Below, one piece after another: positions 28,801 to 38,285 of a stretch of 64,000 bases of DNA. The stretch comes from Candidatus Peregrinibacteria bacterium CG10_big_fil_rev_8_21_14_0_10_36_19 (GTDB lineage: Bacteria; Patescibacteriota; Gracilibacteria; UBA1369; LOWO2-01-FULL-3). A program made the position numbers and the translations under genes. The notes beneath the pieces were generated by a model, which was not told the origin of the DNA, did not search any database, and saw only the letters and a list, made by a program, of their open reading frames with translations. Location of the stretch: NCBI GenBank assembly GCA_002772535.1, contig PFDP01000014.1, forward strand, positions 227,481 to 291,480. The letters run 5' to 3'. The stretch's first letter is position 1, and each line of letters begins with the position of its first letter.

Positions 28801-31800
28801 TATCACAAACACAAAAGGACTTTACGAAGATTTAAGTAGACCAAAAAAATTAGATTCTCAAAAAGTAACAAAAGAAGTTAACAGATTAATAACACTTGGA
28901 GCATTAAATAAATTTATTGCCGAACAAGGTGAATCAAAAATATTTGATGTAATTAACGAAATAAATGAAAGTGAACACTCACTTCAAAGACAAGAATACA
29001 ATCTAGAAACATACAAAGAAGATTTAAAATATATCAAACAAGATAGTGCTTTAACAAAAGAACTTTATCGCGACAAAGAAGCTCAAATTAAAAACACAGA
29101 AAGACAAATAGAAGAATTAGAAACAAAAATATCTAAACTAAAAAGTAGAGCTGAAATGCTTTTCAAAAAAATTGCAGAAAAGGAAAATATTTCACTATTT
29201 GATGTAATAAAAAATCCAAGTCTTTTAAATAAATTAAGAGCAAAATATTACAGACCAAAACAGTCAACTACAGAAATACTAGCAAGCAAAGAATTTAAAG
29301 AGTACTTAGAAAAACATAAAATAACAGACATCAGAGATTTAAACAGTCTAACACAAGAACAAATAATGGCTTTCCAAGCCGGGTTTATTATTGATCAAAA
29401 ATCTCAATTCGACCAAAAAATTGAAGAGGGTAAAAAACTGGAAGCAAAACATCCAGCATTCAAAGACCTAATTATAAAACTTAAAGAATCAGGATTATCT
29501 AATGAAGAAATAGAGAAAATCCAAACAACTTCTCTTGGAATGGCTGGAGTAGAATTTAGAGATGGAAAATTTAATGGTGCAATGTTAGGTAAGAAATTTG
29601 ATCTTGGAAACGGTAAAAGTTTTGCACTTGGTCTTGGTGCCAACGGAGAAGGAACAATCTATGGAGTAGGATTTAGAGTAGAAATTTATGAAGGAGAAAA
29701 AGTTACAAATAGTATTCTTACAGAAATTTCACTTTCAGGAATTACCCCAAATGCAGGTATAGGAATGCAACAAACAATTGCAATTTCAGACTCAGTAGAT
29801 CTTCATATTTTTGAAGGAGTTCGTTGGTCATGGGATAGCGTAATTCCAACACTTGGTGGAGGACTTGCCTTCTCATGGAACAAAGAAAGAGCACTCAAAA
29901 CAGCACTTGAAGACGAAAAAAATGCCAGCATTTATTCAGAAGCATGGAAGAAATTTACAACAATTGATAAACACGATACTCAATCAAGATATAATGCCAT
30001 CATGGCAATTCCACAAGCCAGAGCAACATTCCAAACTCTACAAGCTGCATATGGATTATCAAATGCACATGTAGTGAATATGGTGGAACAAAATGAAAAA
30101 GACATCAACGAAAAAGTAGAAAAAAATCTAAACGAACCTTGGTATAAAAATATCACATCAATTGGTATTAGCATGATAGGACCAGTGCCAATTCCAACTA
30201 TTGGAATTAGAATTGGAACAGCACATTTAGTAATTCCAAACAGAGTTGCAATGGCTCAAACATTGGAAAGAATTTCAGATGTTTCTATCAAAGCAAAACT
30301 AGAAGTTGCAATGGAAAAAGCCATTAAAGAAAGTGAAGCAGATGTACAAAAATTCACAAAAACAGCTCTAGATACACAAGAGGAATCAGGAGATATTATC
30401 GCAGGAAAAAACGGAGAGCTAATGATACTCACAGCATCAAGTTCAGTAAATCTAGAAGAACATTTTACAAAATTACACGAGCGTGAAATTCAAGAAATAG
30501 AACAACGCAACGGACTTTACAGACCAAACAAAGCTCTACAAGAAGCAGGTACAGAAATCCAACTTCTAAAAGGAACTGACAGAAGAATGGAGCTTTTAAT
30601 CTACAACTCCGAAGATAAAGATGTAGAAATTCACATCGACCCTACTCTAAAAAACTTATCAGTAGTAGTAGAAGGTGGACACATCTACTTAGACGGAAAT
30701 GCAAGAGACCTAATAATAACTCGCGAAAGATTTAAACTTCCTTTTAAAGGATCTAGATCAATGTCTAGCATGAGAGACATGATAGTAATTCGTCAAAGAG
30801 ATTCACTTCGTGGAGATAGAGACAGAACATGGATCACAGAAAACGAAGGAACTTTTGCACAAAAACTAGAAGATGAAGCAGGCTTTACAATCCAAAACGG
30901 TAATAGCTCAGAATTAGGACAAGACAACCTATACTATGCTGGAAGCGAAATAGAAAAAACTCGTACACCGGAATTAGAAAAACTTCGTCACAAAGAAGTT
31001 AAAGCAGTAATGGGTAGAGAATTTATTGAATCATATTCTGTAGACCAAGCGGCTCGTATCGAAGCAATAAAAAACAAACTAATAGACGGAAAAACTTACG
31101 ATAAAATGGAAGTTCGCCAAGAACTAAAAGATAGAGTAAGAGAATTGTATAAAAAAATTGAACAAGTTAAGCCTGCAGATAGAATAAAAGATGAATTAAG
31201 CAGAGCATTAGAAGCAAACATTGGCCATCCAAAACTTCTTGCGACATTCATTTCTCAAAGAGTTGAAATACAAGATTTAAACGAAAAAGAATTAAATTAC
31301 GGAATTAATCTTTTAAGAAACCTATACTTCACAACTATCTTCCCACAAAAATCACAAGAAAGAATTAGAGCTGCTAAAGAAAAAGTAAATAAAGTAAAAG
31401 AAAAACTAAATCCAAAAATCACACACACAGAATCGTTTGGACAATTTTCAATCGTAATAACAAAAGAACACAACAAAGAAACAACATATAAAATACTAGA
31501 CACAAAAGACAACAACCAAAATATTTTTGAAAACGGAAAATTAGACACAACTGGATACACAGAAGAACAAGTAAACACAATCAACGAAGCTTTAAACCGT
31601 CTAAAAGAAATCCGTGAAATATTAGAAACAAAAGAATTTACGATATATGTAGATGGAAAGGAAGAAAAACTTTCAGCTCAAAGCACTCAAATGCCAACAC
31701 TAAAAGCAATGGGCAAATTAGAAAACATGAGCTACTACATTACAAACAATAACGAAATTTTCATAGTAGACCATGCTGAGAAAAAAACATTTCAATTAGA

Positions 31801-33574
31801 CTCAAACACAAAAGAAGTAGAAGAAAAATACAAAGCAATTCTAGAACTAGCTAAATCTAGAACTACCCTACCAGCCCTAAACCACGCAGACCCGGAAACT
31901 CCACCAACAAAATCACAAAAAAGACGCCTAGAAAGACAACTTAAACAAGCCGAAACAAACCTTACAAAAGTAAAACAATCTATAAACAACACATTAATCA
32001 GAACAATTAATGGAATGGAAGTTGCCGGTAAAAAATCGGATAAAGGCAGAGCAAGCTTCATGATCGATGCTTTCGCACAAGCATTTGGAAGCCATAGACT
32101 AGCAACAAGACTTGCACTAAAAATTTATACACCACTAACTAAATCACTAGAAGATCCTAACTACGATTTCTCCAAAGAAGAAATCGCAACAGAAGGCCCA
32201 GGGAAAATTCCGGAAGGAGCAATACTAATGTCTGGATCACGCCTTTACACAGCAGAAACCAAAGAAGGTAAAAACTACACAAGATACAGCAAAGAAATAG
32301 AAAAATTAAAACAACTAAACAAAGATTCTCAATTTAAAATTGAAGGATCAGAAGCAAGCCTAGTCCAAGTTATGGAGCAAGAAGAAGCCCTCAAAAAACA
32401 AATAAATGAGCCTAAAGCTTCAATACAAAAAATTGAACAACAAATTAGTACAGCCGATTCAAAAGAAAAAGCAACACTACTAAAACAACTAAAAACTCTA
32501 AAGAGAATTGCTTCAATAAAAGAACGCGCACTTGCAAGAGTACAAAGAAAAATTGACGCTCTAGAAAAAACAATTGCAAAAGAAAGAGACAAAATAACAA
32601 GTCGTGAAACTCAAATTTTAGAAATTACTAAAAACAAACTATTCGAAAGTCCGGTTACAGTTACAAGAAAGAGAGAACCTGTAATGTCTGAAACTGTTAG
32701 CTACCAAACAACAGAAAAAGAAGATGGACTTGCTCACGAATTCGGATTCCTAAAAAACACAGTACACGAATATACAACAAATGATGAAAACTTAGAAAAC
32801 AGAGAACTAAGAAGAGCAATGCTTGAAGCCGCAAGCCCAATAGAAAGAGGTAACAAACCCGCAGAATTAATAAGATTTTTAAAATCAAAACTAGTACTAA
32901 AATTACTAGCAACTGGAAATGAAAATAATTACAACAGCGGCGCAATAATCGCACTCGAAACCGAAGAACAAAGAAAACTTGTAACAGAAGTATTCAAAGA
33001 TTCCTCACTGCTTATAAACAGCAAACCACACCAAGAAGCCGTAAAAGCATTCAGAGAAATTGTACTAAAAATCAGAGAAGCGGAACACAACGGCACAGTA
33101 TTAAATCTACCTGTAGAAACCCCTAGAGGAAAAATAATTCTTACAATCACACCTACATCAAAAGTAGTAGCTGGAGCATTTAGCAAATGTGCAAATGCAA
33201 GTTGGTATGTTACAGAAAGCGTAATAATTCAAGCTCACAGCGAAGCTGACGCAGCCAACATCAATACAGACCAAGTAGTAGCAGCAACAGAAGAATCAAA
33301 CGAAGTTATTGAAAACCAAACACAAAGAAAAGATATAGAAATTGGCGGCGCCGTAGCCTTTACAAGCTCACCGAAAGCAGCAGCAAAACCAGATCGCGCC
33401 CCAAGAAGAAAAACAGGAGAAACAACAAGACAATCAGGAAAACCAAGCAGCACAAATAGCCATGGTGGCGAAAACATCCCATCTCAATCAAGTGCCAATC
33501 AATCACCTAGACCAAGTACTCCAAAAAGTGGTATAAAAGGAGCAAGCAAAGAAAACACAAACGGCAAAGCCTAA
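25835..33574 (+). CDS. Giant protein of unknown function, 2579 residues
   Basis: I do not recognise this protein. It has no signal peptide and starts MFKKIFKQSEKENR, so it is probably cytoplasmic or exported by a non-Sec route. Residues about 65-155, 215-330, 345-445 and 510-615 look like four diverged copies of one alpha/beta unit: a helix, a strand pair such as KTYILTRDNQDLPYEVEF or TTFYITRDGENIPFAIQF, then a helix. Long Lys/Glu-rich coiled coils follow. Residues about 1235-1350 are glycine-rich amphipathic strands (GKSFALGLGANGEGTIYGVG), and 1440-1472 hold a hydrophobic strand patch (SIGISMIGPVPIPTIGIRIG). Another coiled coil spans about 2110-2260. The tail is basic and disordered (PDRAPRRKTGETTRQSG). 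It is co-transcribed with the secreted protein 2 bases downstream. Confidence 0.85.
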   Translation: MFKKIFKQSEKENRLIYQNPEEGANLAKSQKAEETIDKDHDKAREEVEKKATEERAELAKKVSESIKDPNKYAISSLERSIGNDIKLRKKDEKTYILTRDNQDLPYEVEFSKLKTGFYLRKVENGTVIFQEKIQTGQIKKSQIYNEIKDTILKIEKAKEEEKRKAAGFDIEEKSEKTPVTADAIEPISPQETAQTTKTEKPSEPKLNEKAQAEFDKAKKTITDKLGKGVTIENQIRELSNSEHTTFYITRDGENIPFAIQFNRRNYEKIRIIKLTKEEGKLKIKKGTSEMSAQLSDKSEIFKEVKKYVEQTGSVKATAEELEIRALDIAKRKELLAKMPNIILEMAHKVDQNFGYSDPIKIEEDANFQKIQIFHAGTFTGITVEIDKKNPTDVTFTSLRSDRPLFARFQVEKINTDSITKYEENVSNHFKLIFDSLYPGAENEPSSNGLNTLSEMLLTKADEKEKTPAKEDAAYEYHSIDAESGSPERRKLNIESLYKLKQKHLQEFITKFENFANAQSKTNNDNRKITISKDTYNGTSRQTISIDGKVSPYFLDIYTTYDAAESKFETKFNISKKEEASELYDAENGQNENYLKEQFSKVLDSVIDERPVENETETISELESKGIIINGTPENLTRQNVKDLKNAYKKLDEAIKEKTNVVDIEKELQNTKYTLENIHRTNESLNNISLTFGELKLNWTPETGFGPKEETRETLNKIKKAQLQNEEQKKTFDALSTTAERTQKRLELKEDKKLGYVINFSEKTKEEFTLHQSITTLNEGVIRNEWKNIENHKRVEMLLTNEPFLLNEKEIGLVISKLIKNKKTLSFSDILKNLNFKNFDHDILPRDIEKDPKKFLDFYKSLSYENRLQAKQLTVLTEIIEASLNLLEALGELKFTNHPEFIKQREASLNPEVTRENIAIVRGLAKLTETSELSESETDKSGNWERFKTWLTGEQEDINNLTMADMNGNTATFDRGNFRRYYSPAAAVKIITNTKGLYEDLSRPKKLDSQKVTKEVNRLITLGALNKFIAEQGESKIFDVINEINESEHSLQRQEYNLETYKEDLKYIKQDSALTKELYRDKEAQIKNTERQIEELETKISKLKSRAEMLFKKIAEKENISLFDVIKNPSLLNKLRAKYYRPKQSTTEILASKEFKEYLEKHKITDIRDLNSLTQEQIMAFQAGFIIDQKSQFDQKIEEGKKLEAKHPAFKDLIIKLKESGLSNEEIEKIQTTSLGMAGVEFRDGKFNGAMLGKKFDLGNGKSFALGLGANGEGTIYGVGFRVEIYEGEKVTNSILTEISLSGITPNAGIGMQQTIAISDSVDLHIFEGVRWSWDSVIPTLGGGLAFSWNKERALKTALEDEKNASIYSEAWKKFTTIDKHDTQSRYNAIMAIPQARATFQTLQAAYGLSNAHVVNMVEQNEKDINEKVEKNLNEPWYKNITSIGISMIGPVPIPTIGIRIGTAHLVIPNRVAMAQTLERISDVSIKAKLEVAMEKAIKESEADVQKFTKTALDTQEESGDIIAGKNGELMILTASSSVNLEEHFTKLHEREIQEIEQRNGLYRPNKALQEAGTEIQLLKGTDRRMELLIYNSEDKDVEIHIDPTLKNLSVVVEGGHIYLDGNARDLIITRERFKLPFKGSRSMSSMRDMIVIRQRDSLRGDRDRTWITENEGTFAQKLEDEAGFTIQNGNSSELGQDNLYYAGSEIEKTRTPELEKLRHKEVKAVMGREFIESYSVDQAARIEAIKNKLIDGKTYDKMEVRQELKDRVRELYKKIEQVKPADRIKDELSRALEANIGHPKLLATFISQRVEIQDLNEKELNYGINLLRNLYFTTIFPQKSQERIRAAKEKVNKVKEKLNPKITHTESFGQFSIVITKEHNKETTYKILDTKDNNQNIFENGKLDTTGYTEEQVNTINEALNRLKEIREILETKEFTIYVDGKEEKLSAQSTQMPTLKAMGKLENMSYYITNNNEIFIVDHAEKKTFQLDSNTKEVEEKYKAILELAKSRTTLPALNHADPETPPTKSQKRRLERQLKQAETNLTKVKQSINNTLIRTINGMEVAGKKSDKGRASFMIDAFAQAFGSHRLATRLALKIYTPLTKSLEDPNYDFSKEEIATEGPGKIPEGAILMSGSRLYTAETKEGKNYTRYSKEIEKLKQLNKDSQFKIEGSEASLVQVMEQEEALKKQINEPKASIQKIEQQISTADSKEKATLLKQLKTLKRIASIKERALARVQRKIDALEKTIAKERDKITSRETQILEITKNKLFESPVTVTRKREPVMSETVSYQTTEKEDGLAHEFGFLKNTVHEYTTNDENLENRELRRAMLEAASPIERGNKPAELIRFLKSKLVLKLLATGNENNYNSGAIIALETEEQRKLVTEVFKDSSLLINSKPHQEAVKAFREIVLKIREAEHNGTVLNLPVETPRGKIILTITPTSKVVAGAFSKCANASWYVTESVIIQAHSEADAANINTDQVVAATEESNEVIENQTQRKDIEIGGAVAFTSSPKAAAKPDRAPRRKTGETTRQSGKPSSTNSHGGENIPSQSSANQSPRPSTPKSGIKGASKENTNGKA

Positions 33575-33576
33575 AA

Positions 33577-36500
33577 ATGAAAAACTCACACTCACTCCTA
33601 AAAAATAGCTTCCTAAGCCTCCTTATTATAGGAGTGTTAACTTCAACTGCCTACGCACATGGTCCGGAAAACCACCTACAATATTGTAAAGAAAAATATT
33701 TAGATGCTTGGTTTGAAGATAATCAAGGTAAAGCATCAGGAGCATGTGATCCAAATAATCCACCAAATATCGAAGCGGGTATTACTCGTGAATACGGAGG
33801 TACAACAAAAAATTATCCATTCGGACTTTGCTATCCAAGTTTTAACAACTATACAGATTCAGTAGACAAAGCCTTCGACACACCAACAGGTATGGACCCA
33901 TATGGAACACAACCTCCCCTATTTAAGGATGAAAGAAATTTTTTCAAAGTAAGAAAATGGAGCAAAGACGGTCAAACTGCAAAATGGGTAGATTATAAGG
34001 ACGAAGTAGAAGTTGATTACGGTGACACTCTAACATTCATGCTCTACATACATAATGATGGAGATCCATGTTTCAACGAAGGAAACGCAATTCCAAAAAA
34101 TAAATTTTACTCAAACTGGAACACAACATCAAGAAATACAAAAGTAAAAGTTAGCCCATCTCCGGAAACAAAAATTTCAAATGCTACATCTTTTAACGCA
34201 TCAATCTGGTCAGACAACGCTAGAAATGCCAAAGGTGAAATTGCACCTACAATTAACGGAGTAGTTATAAAACCAAAGGATAACAAAGAATTAACGCTAA
34301 AATACAAAGTAGATTCAGCAGCATACACGGATTATGATCAAAACTGGAACTTCACAGAACACGACATTTCAAATCCACAAAACCTTTTCACAAACAACGG
34401 ACTCCCACTAACAACACTACTCAACGGAAGTCCTAAATCTGCCATAGGCGTACAATACGCATCAGAACCATATATAGGAGTTATAGTTTTCTCAGTGCAA
34501 GTAGAAGAAAAACCGGTAGTAAAAACACCTATCTGTAAAAATTTAACAGCCGATTTAAGAAAGGTAACCATAAACAACAGCCAAGCATATAAAATAAACT
34601 ACATAGTAGATGCAGAACCTGGTGCAGATGTTTCAAAAGTTACATTCACATCAACAGAGAATGGAACTTTTTATACAGACGTACAAACAGCCGATAACCA
34701 AACAAAATACTCAGCAATAGGAAAAAAACAAATCACAGTAGATAACGGTCAAAATATTTACTATTTACCTACAAACACAACAGACGATGTTAACATACAA
34801 GTTTACATCACAGACAAATGTAAGGCAGAAGTAAAAATCACAGGAACTCCTATAATACCAACTTGTGAAGCCACTACGGTTACAATGAGAGATCTAGAAA
34901 AAAACACAGAGGTTTCATGTACACTTAACAAAGAATATTCAGTAGAAGCAAAATTCTACGAAGACGCCGCAAAAACAAAAGAAATATCAGCAGCAAACAC
35001 TATTGTAGAATGGAGCTCAACAGACCCAAATGGACTCTTCTACAACCCCCTACTTTATGCATTCAACACAATACTTGGAAAAGAAACCCAAGGACTTAAA
35101 GGCCCAATTCAAGGACCAAGTACAATGAAATACGTAGGACGCGGAACTTTAAATGCAAAACTAGTGAGCATAAACGGCAAACCATATAATGACATAAGAG
35201 GCACAAATGTTTGTGCTTTCTCAATCCCAGAATGTACAAACTCATGCAGAAAACTAAACCTTTCATATGATACAACTCCAGAAGTAGGCAAAACATCAAA
35301 TCTAAAATTCGAAGCGTTTGATATATTTGGCCAAAGATTACCAAGGTCAACAAAAATCATTGTAAAAACCAACACAGATGCAACACTTACCAGTCAAGGC
35401 GAATCAACAACAAATGCAATTCAAACAACTATAGATAAATCAGTTGAATTCAAAAACTCAACCACTCTTGGAAAAATAACTGCTGAAGTTTCAAAAGAAG
35501 ACCCTCTATATAATGAATATTGTAAAGAAGAAGTCTCACTACAAGAACAACTAACATGTAGCTATATAACTGCAACAGTCGATGATCAATTCGCGCCAAC
35601 AATAAAGGCTGGAAATTTCTACAAAATTAAAGCAAAAAGTACATTCTCAAAAATTGGTGTAGAAAAAAGCATCACAATGAAAACATCTCACGGATTATTT
35701 ATTGTACCAAAAACATACAACCAACCATCAGTAGATCAAGCAATTTTATCTTTTGCAATAAACACTGCAAATCAATACAAAGCATCACTTACTTCAAAAG
35801 ATATAAACACAAGCTACGACAATCAATACATCATAGTTGGAAAAGAAGTAACAGTTAAAGATGAAGACACTGTATTGTTCATACCTTTTATAGACATTAC
35901 TTTAGAAGAAGGAATCAATGCATTAACTATTCAAACAACTGGAAGATTAGAACCAGAGTGTATGAAACAGTTCAATATCTACCCTACAGATCAAGTTTGT
36001 AAAAATCTTAGCTTTACAACTTTCCCAACAAAATTTGATCCAACTCAAGACATGGTAATTCGTCTAAATGGATCAACACTTGGAGATTTCAAAGGTAACC
36101 TAGAATTCAAAACAACAAATGGAAAATTCTACTATCCTCAAAAAGAAAGTGAAAAAGCATCAACAAAAACATTTATAATAGAAGAAGCAATATCAGGAAT
36201 TATCTACACAGGAGGTCAATACCAAGACACAGTAGAAATTAAAGCCGTCGGAGATCTTTCAAGCAACTGTGCATATTCATTCACTAATGCGCCAGCTGAG
36301 GTAAGTTGTACAGAAATGACTCTAGAAAAACCATCATCATCATGGAAAGAAGAAGATGTAGATGATGAAGAACAAGAATTCATACTAAACATTAAAACTA
36401 CACCATCAGGATACGAAAATAGCCTAAAATACAAATGGCAAGCAAACGGAGGCAATTTCCAAAACGAAACAACAACCTCACCAACAAACACACTCAAAAA

Positions 36501-38265
36501 TATTGACTTCTCAGATGATGTTTCAATATCAGTTTCTGCAATCAACCCAAACGGATCTACAAGCACAGCGTGTCAATTAACAAAACACCTAGAATCAATT
36601 GATGACATTGATGCAGACATCGAAAAACTAGTTTACGATGTTCAAAATAAAAAATGGGCAAACACAATTAATGTAGGTGGTAAAAAAGAAACCTCAACAG
36701 CAAAAGGTAACTTTGTGAGCTGGCTAAGCAGCAAATATCAATACATAACTTACTTGGCAACTTTTGATCCAGGAACTGCAAAATCAGCCGAAATTTGGGA
36801 ACAAGAACTTAGAAATGGTTACATAACAGCTTCAAACACAAAACGAGGTAAACTAAACTACATCTCATTAGCCATCGTTGTAGAAAGCAACAAAGGCAAA
36901 AAATACACAGCCTATGTTAGCGATAAATTCGATGAAAATCGCTACAACAATCAAAAAATTAACGGCAAAAGCACATTTAGAGATTTTTCAAACTATTCAA
37001 AAAATGAGGACTACTTCATCAAAAACTTTGAATGTGGAAAAAATGACAACAATGAAATTTGTATAGAAAATATAGAAGACCTAGAATCAGACTTCCAAAA
37101 AGGAAGACGTATTCAACTTGGAAACACCGCAAGTGCCTCAAAAATCCATTTCATATACCAAACACAAAATGACACAGCTGTCACAGAACAGTTCTGTAAA
37201 ACAATCATTAAACAATTCCAAGGATGCGGTGAAGAATTCAACAACACAATCAACTTTACAGCCTACAGAAGAGACAACCATTCAGATGAACTAAACGACG
37301 GAAAAGACAGCGCAAAAGCCATCGCAATCTGCCCATACATACTTACACGCCAAGGTGGAGATGTATTCTTCCATAATGCATTAGACACAGGGATAGACGT
37401 AAGCGCATGTTACAAAGTAGAAAATTGTGAAGGACCATGTATTAAACGTGAACAACCAAAGAAAAATGTAATTACATCAACAGGTTCTGGAAACATTGAA
37501 GACATCATTCTTTCAACACCAACCCATGATGTATGTAAACTATCCAATGATCCAAACTCAAGCCTGCCTTCTGCATATAAAGATGTACTTAAAAATTTCT
37601 CTAGTTCAGTTTGTGAATTCAAAGCAGATGTAGCAGCAATATGGACAGAAAAAAACATCAACAAAGCTATAAAATCAAATATTGAAAAGATATCTAGATT
37701 TACATCAAACAAAGGTTCTCACACCTTCAAAAGTCCAAGTGTAGTTAAATTCTCTAACGGAGTATTTGTACAAGATGGTGGCACATTAACAATAGACGGG
37801 TCACCAAACTACTCAATCAATTCAAATGAACCAGCTGCCCAAACATACATTGTTAAAAATGGAGATTTAGTAATTAAAAGCGATATAATTTACAACGACC
37901 AAAATGTAGATCCAAAGAAGCCTAAATCTATTCCATCAGTAGCATTTATCGTTATCAATGGAGACATAAAGATTGATAATAATGTAAGCCGTATAGATGC
38001 AATCCTTATGTCTGTAGATTCAGAAAACAATGGCAAAGGCAAAGTTGTTTCACTACAAAATTCACCTACATTCGACAAAATACTAAACATCAACGGAAGT
38101 TTAATTGGTGACGTAGCAAACCTATTTGAAAACAGACAAGCAATTGGAGATCCATTAAAAGACCAAAGTTCAATCACTATCAAATACGACGAACGTATAT
38201 TACTCAATACCCCACCAGGTCTTGGCGAGCTAATTGATATAAATCAACTAAAAATCGCCAACTAA
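33577..38265 (+). CDS. Giant secreted protein with cysteine-paired Ig-like repeats
   Basis: The 1562-residue protein begins with a Sec signal peptide (SFLSLLIIGVLTSTAYA, cleavage after AYA). After an N-terminal domain of about 310 residues come six Ig/PKD-like beta units of roughly 100-150 residues. Each opens with a Cys strand (CKNLTADL, CEATTVTM, CRKLNLSY, CSYITATV, CKNLSFTT, CTEMTLEK) and closes with another Cys near the end (DKCKAEV, NVCAFSI, EYCKEEV, PECMKQF, SNCAYSF, TACQLTK), which suggests one disulfide per unit. The C-terminal domain (YIVKNGDLVIKSDI, FIVINGDIKI, ILNINGSLIGD, YDERILLNTPPGL) is a beta-solenoid-like end. No anchor is visible. A cell-surface or pilus-associated adhesin is likely, but the function is unknown. 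Confidence 0.85.
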   Translation: MKNSHSLLKNSFLSLLIIGVLTSTAYAHGPENHLQYCKEKYLDAWFEDNQGKASGACDPNNPPNIEAGITREYGGTTKNYPFGLCYPSFNNYTDSVDKAFDTPTGMDPYGTQPPLFKDERNFFKVRKWSKDGQTAKWVDYKDEVEVDYGDTLTFMLYIHNDGDPCFNEGNAIPKNKFYSNWNTTSRNTKVKVSPSPETKISNATSFNASIWSDNARNAKGEIAPTINGVVIKPKDNKELTLKYKVDSAAYTDYDQNWNFTEHDISNPQNLFTNNGLPLTTLLNGSPKSAIGVQYASEPYIGVIVFSVQVEEKPVVKTPICKNLTADLRKVTINNSQAYKINYIVDAEPGADVSKVTFTSTENGTFYTDVQTADNQTKYSAIGKKQITVDNGQNIYYLPTNTTDDVNIQVYITDKCKAEVKITGTPIIPTCEATTVTMRDLEKNTEVSCTLNKEYSVEAKFYEDAAKTKEISAANTIVEWSSTDPNGLFYNPLLYAFNTILGKETQGLKGPIQGPSTMKYVGRGTLNAKLVSINGKPYNDIRGTNVCAFSIPECTNSCRKLNLSYDTTPEVGKTSNLKFEAFDIFGQRLPRSTKIIVKTNTDATLTSQGESTTNAIQTTIDKSVEFKNSTTLGKITAEVSKEDPLYNEYCKEEVSLQEQLTCSYITATVDDQFAPTIKAGNFYKIKAKSTFSKIGVEKSITMKTSHGLFIVPKTYNQPSVDQAILSFAINTANQYKASLTSKDINTSYDNQYIIVGKEVTVKDEDTVLFIPFIDITLEEGINALTIQTTGRLEPECMKQFNIYPTDQVCKNLSFTTFPTKFDPTQDMVIRLNGSTLGDFKGNLEFKTTNGKFYYPQKESEKASTKTFIIEEAISGIIYTGGQYQDTVEIKAVGDLSSNCAYSFTNAPAEVSCTEMTLEKPSSSWKEEDVDDEEQEFILNIKTTPSGYENSLKYKWQANGGNFQNETTTSPTNTLKNIDFSDDVSISVSAINPNGSTSTACQLTKHLESIDDIDADIEKLVYDVQNKKWANTINVGGKKETSTAKGNFVSWLSSKYQYITYLATFDPGTAKSAEIWEQELRNGYITASNTKRGKLNYISLAIVVESNKGKKYTAYVSDKFDENRYNNQKINGKSTFRDFSNYSKNEDYFIKNFECGKNDNNEICIENIEDLESDFQKGRRIQLGNTASASKIHFIYQTQNDTAVTEQFCKTIIKQFQGCGEEFNNTINFTAYRRDNHSDELNDGKDSAKAIAICPYILTRQGGDVFFHNALDTGIDVSACYKVENCEGPCIKREQPKKNVITSTGSGNIEDIILSTPTHDVCKLSNDPNSSLPSAYKDVLKNFSSSVCEFKADVAAIWTEKNINKAIKSNIEKISRFTSNKGSHTFKSPSVVKFSNGVFVQDGGTLTIDGSPNYSINSNEPAAQTYIVKNGDLVIKSDIIYNDQNVDPKKPKSIPSVAFIVINGDIKIDNNVSRIDAILMSVDSENNGKGKVVSLQNSPTFDKILNINGSLIGDVANLFENRQAIGDPLKDQSSITIKYDERILLNTPPGLGELIDINQLKIAN

Positions 38266-38271
38266 ATCTGC

Positions 38272-38277
38272 TATAGT
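38272..38277 (+). promoter_or_regulatory. -10 box for holA, predicted leaderless
   Basis: TATAGT lies 8 bases before ATG 38286. The ORF-track TTG start at 38277 falls within this box. The -35 region is weak. Confidence 0.5.
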
Positions 38278-38285
38278 TGCCTTCC

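Noticed and set aside
38277-38285. TTG start for holA as in the ORF track
   Set aside because: It overlaps a -10 box, and the family N-terminus matches the ATG at 38286.
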